Source: Cylindrotheca closterium (taxonomy: Eukaryota > Bacillariophyta > Bacillariophyceae > Bacillariales > Bacillariaceae). From it: DNA of 11,479 bases. Of this stretch, positions 8,148-11,479 are shown in pieces; the first letter of the stretch is position 1, and each line of letters opens with the position of its first letter. Under the pieces are notes generated by a model that saw only the letters and a program-made list of their open reading frames with translations, did no database searches and had not been told where the DNA came from. Both the position numbers and the translations under genes were made by a program. The stretch is from positions 1 through 11,479 of the forward strand of contig CAKOGP040002010.1 in assembly GCA_933822405.4 (NCBI GenBank), read 5' to 3'.

Positions 8148-9356
8148 TCAGATGGCACCACCAGTAAGGCGGACGCCGTTAGACCACCATTTCAGTGCTT
8201 TGGCCACCTCTGGGACAATAGATTCCCCGGACTGGTCAGGAGATGGTGCAGCTTGGCAGACGTCAGTATCATCCACAAAACAGAAGCAATTGGCCAGGAC
8301 GGGGGCCCAAGATATCGACATCAGGAAGTCAAAGCCAAAGCCCTTACTGATCATCATCCCCAAGAGAATGAAGCTAATTGCTACCCATATTGGAGGTCCT
8401 GCTCCATTGCCTTGTCCGCATCCTTGAAATGGTATCCGGGTCGGAGGAGTAAAGACACGGTCTGAATCTCCAAATCCCGTACGCACCCGGTGCTTAGACT
8501 TCATCAGGATATCAAACATGGAGCGGAGGGTACGCCATTGGATCCCAAAGCGCATGAGTCTAATGATTGCCACTCAGTGGACAATCCGATCAAAGCACAA
8601 ATTGGCATCGTTGGAGATCCACCCGGCAGGGCGGCGTTGAAGATGCAAGAGGTCCCAGGTGAGACGCTTTGTAAGGGCCAGATGAATGGCCTGGTGACGC
8701 TTGCGAGACCCGTGTTGTCGTTTTGGGATCAGTTTGTGTTACTCTGCATAGGCCATGGCCGATTTCCCCTCTCGTTTGTTGTTGGCCTGCAGCTCTGAAT
8801 TCATCATTTGAATCGTGCGCATGAGGTCCACCCGAATCTCGCCTGGTTTCTTCTCAATTGCAAAGTTGAGCAAGTGGCACCACTGGGCTGGGACAAATCC
8901 TGTAGCAAAAGGGATGGAGCGAAAGATTGTGTCACAGCAGGCAAGCAAGTTGGATGCTACTCCCGCTTTGAAATGGCCATTATGCAAGCCGTGTGGCTCC
9001 GAACCTTTGTGTTCCCCCATCTTACGCCAGAAGCTAACATGGTCCTCCAGATCCACTTCCAGTGGCTGGTCTTCCAAGCCCTCCGGCCGTTGGCAATGAT
9101 CCAGGAATGACACCAGGTAAGGATCCGCTGTCTCGCCTTCATAGAGACCACGGAGCAGTGCTTGGCTGTTCTGTTCTGCCTTGGGGCCGTTGAAGTCGGA
9201 GTACAAGGGTTCAGTCATTGGTGGGGTGGAGTAGGGGTAACAAGTCTGGTCATACCGGAGCCGGTTCTCCTGCATGCATCCCTCCTCCACCAGACTTTTA
9301 GACTGGCATGTGACCCAATGGGAGGAACCATCTTGTGCCACCTGGGCCACTTTAAT
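8148..9356 (-). pseudogene. Reverse transcriptase fingers and palm of the LINE
   Basis: This part follows the EEP frame directly after the TAG stop. The region GSEPHGLHNGHFKAG (about 9002-8961) and the stretch PAQWCHLLNFAIEKKPG are early RT blocks. Motif A reads NDANLCFDRIVH, with its aspartates at 8607-8609 and 8589-8591. Motif B is QGCGQGNGAGPPIW, and the catalytic box is FVDDTD with its Asp pair at 8268-8273. Together these would form the polymerase that copies the element RNA at the nicked target. Internal stops lie at 8739-8741, 8574-8576 and 8148-8150, all in the same frame as the motifs, so the coding line is intact apart from point changes. The TGA at 8574 is TGG in the inverted fragment at 4372-4647, which shows it is a mutation of this copy. 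Confidence 0.92.
8420..8696. repeat. Inverted-repeat partner of 4372-4647
   Basis: The reverse complement of this RT segment matches 4372-4647 at about 86% identity by eye with one gap. The pair forms an inverted repeat with arms of about 277 bp separated by about 3.8 kb. It lies inside the RT domain and covers motif A. Confidence 0.88.
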
Positions 9357-10910
9357 CTACTGTAGGCCGCCAGAAAAGCCCTTGCCTTGGGCTCTCCTTC
9401 GCCGTCTGGTCTCCTCCTTCTGTGCCATCCGTTGGACGCGAGTCCGTCTGCTGCGAGCCTTGATGTTGCCCTTCTTTGCTTTCTGGACCGCTGCTGATTG
9501 GGACTCCAGGTACTCCAGGCGCCACTGATGTGCACGCTTCCGTTTGACCTCCTTGTATGCTTGGTGTTCAACGTACCACTTTGCCTGTAGGTCAGCTTCC
9601 GATAATTTCCACGCATCACTCAGCCCTGTTTTCTTCAACAAACGCCGGACCTTCCGTGAACTAGTTCTGACCTGCTTATAGCCCAAGATCAGGAGCTGGT
9701 AAAGGTGCAACCTATCCCATTTCTGCTGCATTTGTGGTGACCAGTGGACTTTACCCATTGACAGTTTCCGACAGTTACACTCAGCATGGCGGCGGATCTC
9801 ATAGGCCTGGCGATGAATGGTGTTGAATCGATCTTGCTGATTCGCCGTCAGATAACCGTCCTGGACCGAAATATCCTCCGCTAATTGGGTCAGGCGTTGG
9901 GGAAGGCGGAAATGCCGGTAGCCCGCTTCCGCAGCCTTAATATAGCGGTCCACAGACCGACCATCAGCCAGTGTCAACCGACGTGGTTGGAAGGAAGGAG
10001 AGGTCACCGGTGGGGCCCCAAGAGTCGCTTCCAGGTCAATGTCAATCCAGAGTCCCCTGTGGTCCGACTTAAAATATTGCTGAAAGTCCAAGTATCCACC
10101 TGCAGTGACACAGACGCCGTCGGTCACAAATATACCATCGATGGGAGTATCCGTCGTCCGACTTTGGGTTGTCGCTGGGTAAGGGCCCTGATGTTGGCGT
10201 AAGATGGCCTCGGTCAGGCCTTCAGACCGCATCGCTTGGCGGAAGGAAGAGGGAGAGTTGTAGGAGACATCTTCGTTTGCATCTAAACCAAGGAAAATCT
10301 CACACCCTTCCGCTTTCCATTGTTTGATCAGGTCCACCAAATCCAGAGTGAGCTTGTCACGGGGATCCATAGTCACCCCCTTGCTCAGCCAGTAATTCCG
10401 TTGGTAGTTCCAAACACTACCAGCATTGGTACCTTCCTTGTTCGGACGATATGCAGAGACCACCACAAGATCTAAAGGACCAGCCGGGGGCCCATCAGTC
10501 TGAGACTCCTGCTGTCGGATGTCCCTGCCCCGGATCTTGATCCATGAGAACCTGCCTAGCCCTGACTCATCTTTGCCGCCTGACTTTGCACGGCGCGCGA
10601 CCTTGTGGAGTAATGTAGCAGAACATCCGCCCCATTGATGCGCCGAGGGAGTTGGAAACTCCTGGTGTTCGTAGTAAGACACTGAAGAGAAATGTCCCTG
10701 GTTAGTGAAGGACTTGACCCAATCAAACCACTTGTGTCCTCTGGGCACTGCTGACCATTGAAGGTTAACTTCAGCCAGCAGTGCAATGCCCACTCTCTCA
10801 TCCGTCCAACACTTGAAGAGACCTTCCTGTTTCTCATGTGTCATAGGAAATGGAAGACCCTGAACATTTTGAAAAAGGACCCGGGTAACGCGAGGAGACT
10901 TCTGGCGTGA
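9357..10910 (-). pseudogene. EEP/APE-like endonuclease domain plus basic linker of the LINE
   Basis: From the Met at 10844 this is an open frame of 495 residues, the longest surviving part of the element. The true domain starts earlier, since the same frame upstream reads VLFQNVQGLP (10880-10851), the usual first EEP motif with its metal-site Asn at 10866-10868. Counting from the Met, it continues with AEVNLQW (Glu 25), VVVSAYRPN (about 128-135), LGLDAN (Asp 188, Asn 190), DTPIDGIF (Asp 236) and KSDH (Asp 261, His 262). This is a full active-site set. In relatives this nuclease nicks target DNA to prime reverse transcription. Residues 320-495 form a helical linker ending in an Arg/Lys-rich stretch (about 462-488) that may bind RNA. 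The frame stops at TAG 9357-9359, and RT continues in the same frame. The 5' side is cut at 10912 by an EEP fragment of another copy. Confidence 0.88.
10266..10653. repeat. Direct repeat copy 1 (388 bp, within EEP domain)
   Basis: This segment aligns without gaps to 10913-11300, with a constant offset of 647 bp. By eye there are about 22 differences in 388 positions (about 94% identity). It codes for the EEP segment from about residue 64 to residue 193 of the ORF that starts at 10844. Confidence 0.95.
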
Positions 10911-10912
10911 GT

Positions 10913-11300
10913 GACATCTTCGTTTGCATCTAAACCAAGGAGAATCTCACACCCTTCCGCTTTCCATTGTTTGATCAGGTCCACCAAATCCAGAGTGAGC
11001 TTGTCACGGGGATCCATAGTCACCCCCTTGCTCAGCCAGTAATTCCGTTGGTAGTTCCAAACACTACCCCCATTGGTACCTTCCGTGTTTGGACAATATG
11101 CAGAGACCACCACAAGATCTAAAGGACCAGCCGGGAACCCATCAGTCTGAGACTCCTGTTGTTGGATGTCCCTACCCCGGATCTTGATCCAAGAGAACCT
11201 GCCTAGCCCTGTCTCATCTTTGCCGCCTGACTTTGCCCAACGTGCAACCTTGTTGAGTAATGTAGAAGAACATCCGCCTCATTGATGCGCCAAGGGAGTT
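10913..11300 (-). pseudogene. Second EEP fragment, direct repeat copy 2
   Basis: This is an internal slice of an EEP domain from another copy of the same element family. It reads GCSSTLLNKVARWAKSGG, then LVVVSAYCPN, then LGLDANEDV, and breaks off right after that motif at 10913. A TGA at 11279-11281 replaces the Trp codon of copy 1 (HQWGG becomes HQ-stop-GG). It lacks the N motif, the first Glu, the IDxIF Asp and the SDH motif, so it has no activity. It lies in the same orientation as, and immediately 5' of, the large element. Both ends are internal to the domain, which indicates cutting by later insertions or rearrangement. Confidence 0.9.
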
Positions 11301-11479
11301 TGTTAGAAGTAAGCGATCCACTGCCCCCTGCAATCTACCTGTTCAATTGACGGCGATTTAGCTGTCCAGGTATTGTTGCCTTCTAAGTATGTGAATTTAC
11401 AGTATATAGAAGTATATAGATCTATCAGAGATCCTACTTTATCAACCAATTCACTCGTTGCTTGCAATATATTATAAAA
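11301..11479 (+). other. Terminal stretch, possible start of an LTR
   Basis: The similarity to the EEP domain ends exactly at 11300 and the next bases are TGTTAGAAGTAAG. A TG start after an abrupt break is what the 5' edge of an LTR would look like, and Copia-type LTRs often begin TGTTAGAA or similar. The stretch is AT-rich, with a short tandem repeat of AGTATATAGA (about 11400-11421) and a TATTATAAAA end. The other LTR edge, a primer-binding site and any target duplication are outside the window, so this remains a guess. No coding region is seen. Confidence 0.25.

Larger units (their letters stand above)
5155..10912 (-). mobile_element. Decayed LINE-type non-LTR retrotransposon (EEP-RT-RNase H-CCHC)
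   Basis: The minus strand encodes the domain order of an endonuclease-bearing non-LTR retrotransposon: EEP nuclease, reverse transcriptase, RNase H, a CCHC knuckle and a conserved C-terminal region. From 10910 down to about 6800 every part lies in one reading frame, interrupted by in-frame stops at 9357-9359 (TAG), 8739-8741 (TAA), 8574-8576 (TGA), 8148-8150 (TGA), 8088-8090 (TGA), 7863-7865 (TAA), 7764-7766 (TAG) and 7155-7157 (TAG). RNase H then sits in another frame from about 6800 to 6260. The original frame resumes to 5367, and a final change leads to a stop at 5155. Nothing like a gag ORF1 precedes the EEP domain, so the 5' end is probably missing. The RT style (GQGNGAGP, FVDD) matches diatom elements I recall. 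I do not assign a named clade. By itself this copy cannot be mobile. Confidence 0.9.

Noticed and set aside
7924..8427. Long + strand frame (167 codons) opposite the reverse transcriptase
   Set aside because: The minus strand carries RT motifs B and C here, so the + frame is an antisense shadow.
8490..8798. + strand frame similar to the minus-strand frame at 4359-4664
   Set aside because: The similarity is the antisense of the inverted RT repeat. The RT-coding strand explains both.
9357..10844. Reading the 495-residue EEP ORF as a host DNA-repair nuclease
   Set aside because: RT and RNase H follow in the same frame, and the domain begins NVQGL as in LINE endonucleases, so it belongs to the retrotransposon.
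5155..10912. A retron, group II intron or other RT-based defence system
   Set aside because: The EEP-RT-RNase H-CCHC order and the accumulated stops identify a eukaryotic non-LTR element. No structured intron RNA or accessory effector gene is seen.
1..11479. CRISPR arrays, tRNA or rRNA genes
   Set aside because: No regularly spaced short repeats, and no cloverleaf or rRNA-like sequence, were noticed on reading both strands.

Overview
The window looks like nuclear DNA from a diatom or a closely related stramenopile alga. This is an inference. It rests on (a) a long intron-free gene for a serine-rich protein with repeated SH3b-like modules, a type I associate with diatom genomes, and (b) a non-LTR retrotransposon whose reverse transcriptase carries the GQGNGAGP form of motif B and an FVDD catalytic box, which I recall from diatom repeats. 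No tRNA, rRNA, CRISPR array or bacterial-style operon is visible.

Layout. Positions 1-385 are upstream sequence with no supported gene. Positions 386-3514 (+) hold the one convincing intact gene, a protein of 1042 residues (1017 if the second Met is used) with six SH3b-like repeats separated by Ser/Thr-rich linkers. Positions 3515-3759 are its 3' flank. Positions 3760-4362 (-) hold an unrecognised open frame with good coding character, cut on its 5' side by transposon DNA. Positions 4372-4647 are a small + strand piece of reverse transcriptase, an inverted and diverged copy of part of the large element. Positions 4648-5154 have no firm assignment, although both strands read in coding-like fashion.

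Positions 5155-10912 (-) are a nearly complete but decayed LINE-type retrotransposon of about 5.8 kb. Read 5' to 3' on the minus strand it has an exonuclease-endonuclease-phosphatase (EEP/APE-like) nuclease, a coiled basic linker, reverse transcriptase, thumb/connection, RNase H, a CCHC zinc motif and a C-terminal domain. Almost the whole coding region stays in one reading frame. It is broken by eight in-frame stop codons and by frame changes around RNase H and near the C-terminus. Most catalytic residues are still present, so this looks like a fairly young dead copy.

Positions 10913-11300 (-) are a second EEP fragment, 388 bp, a gapless direct repeat of 10266-10653 with about 22 differences. 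It abuts the 5' end of the large element head to tail. Many differences are CpG losses in the second fragment. Its other edge falls exactly where a TGTTAGAAG sequence begins (11301), which could be the start of an LTR running out of the window.

The window is therefore a host gene next to a transposon graveyard with nested and inverted pieces. The parts of the element would work together in target-primed reverse transcription in an intact relative. I found no good evidence for a new defence or metabolic system.
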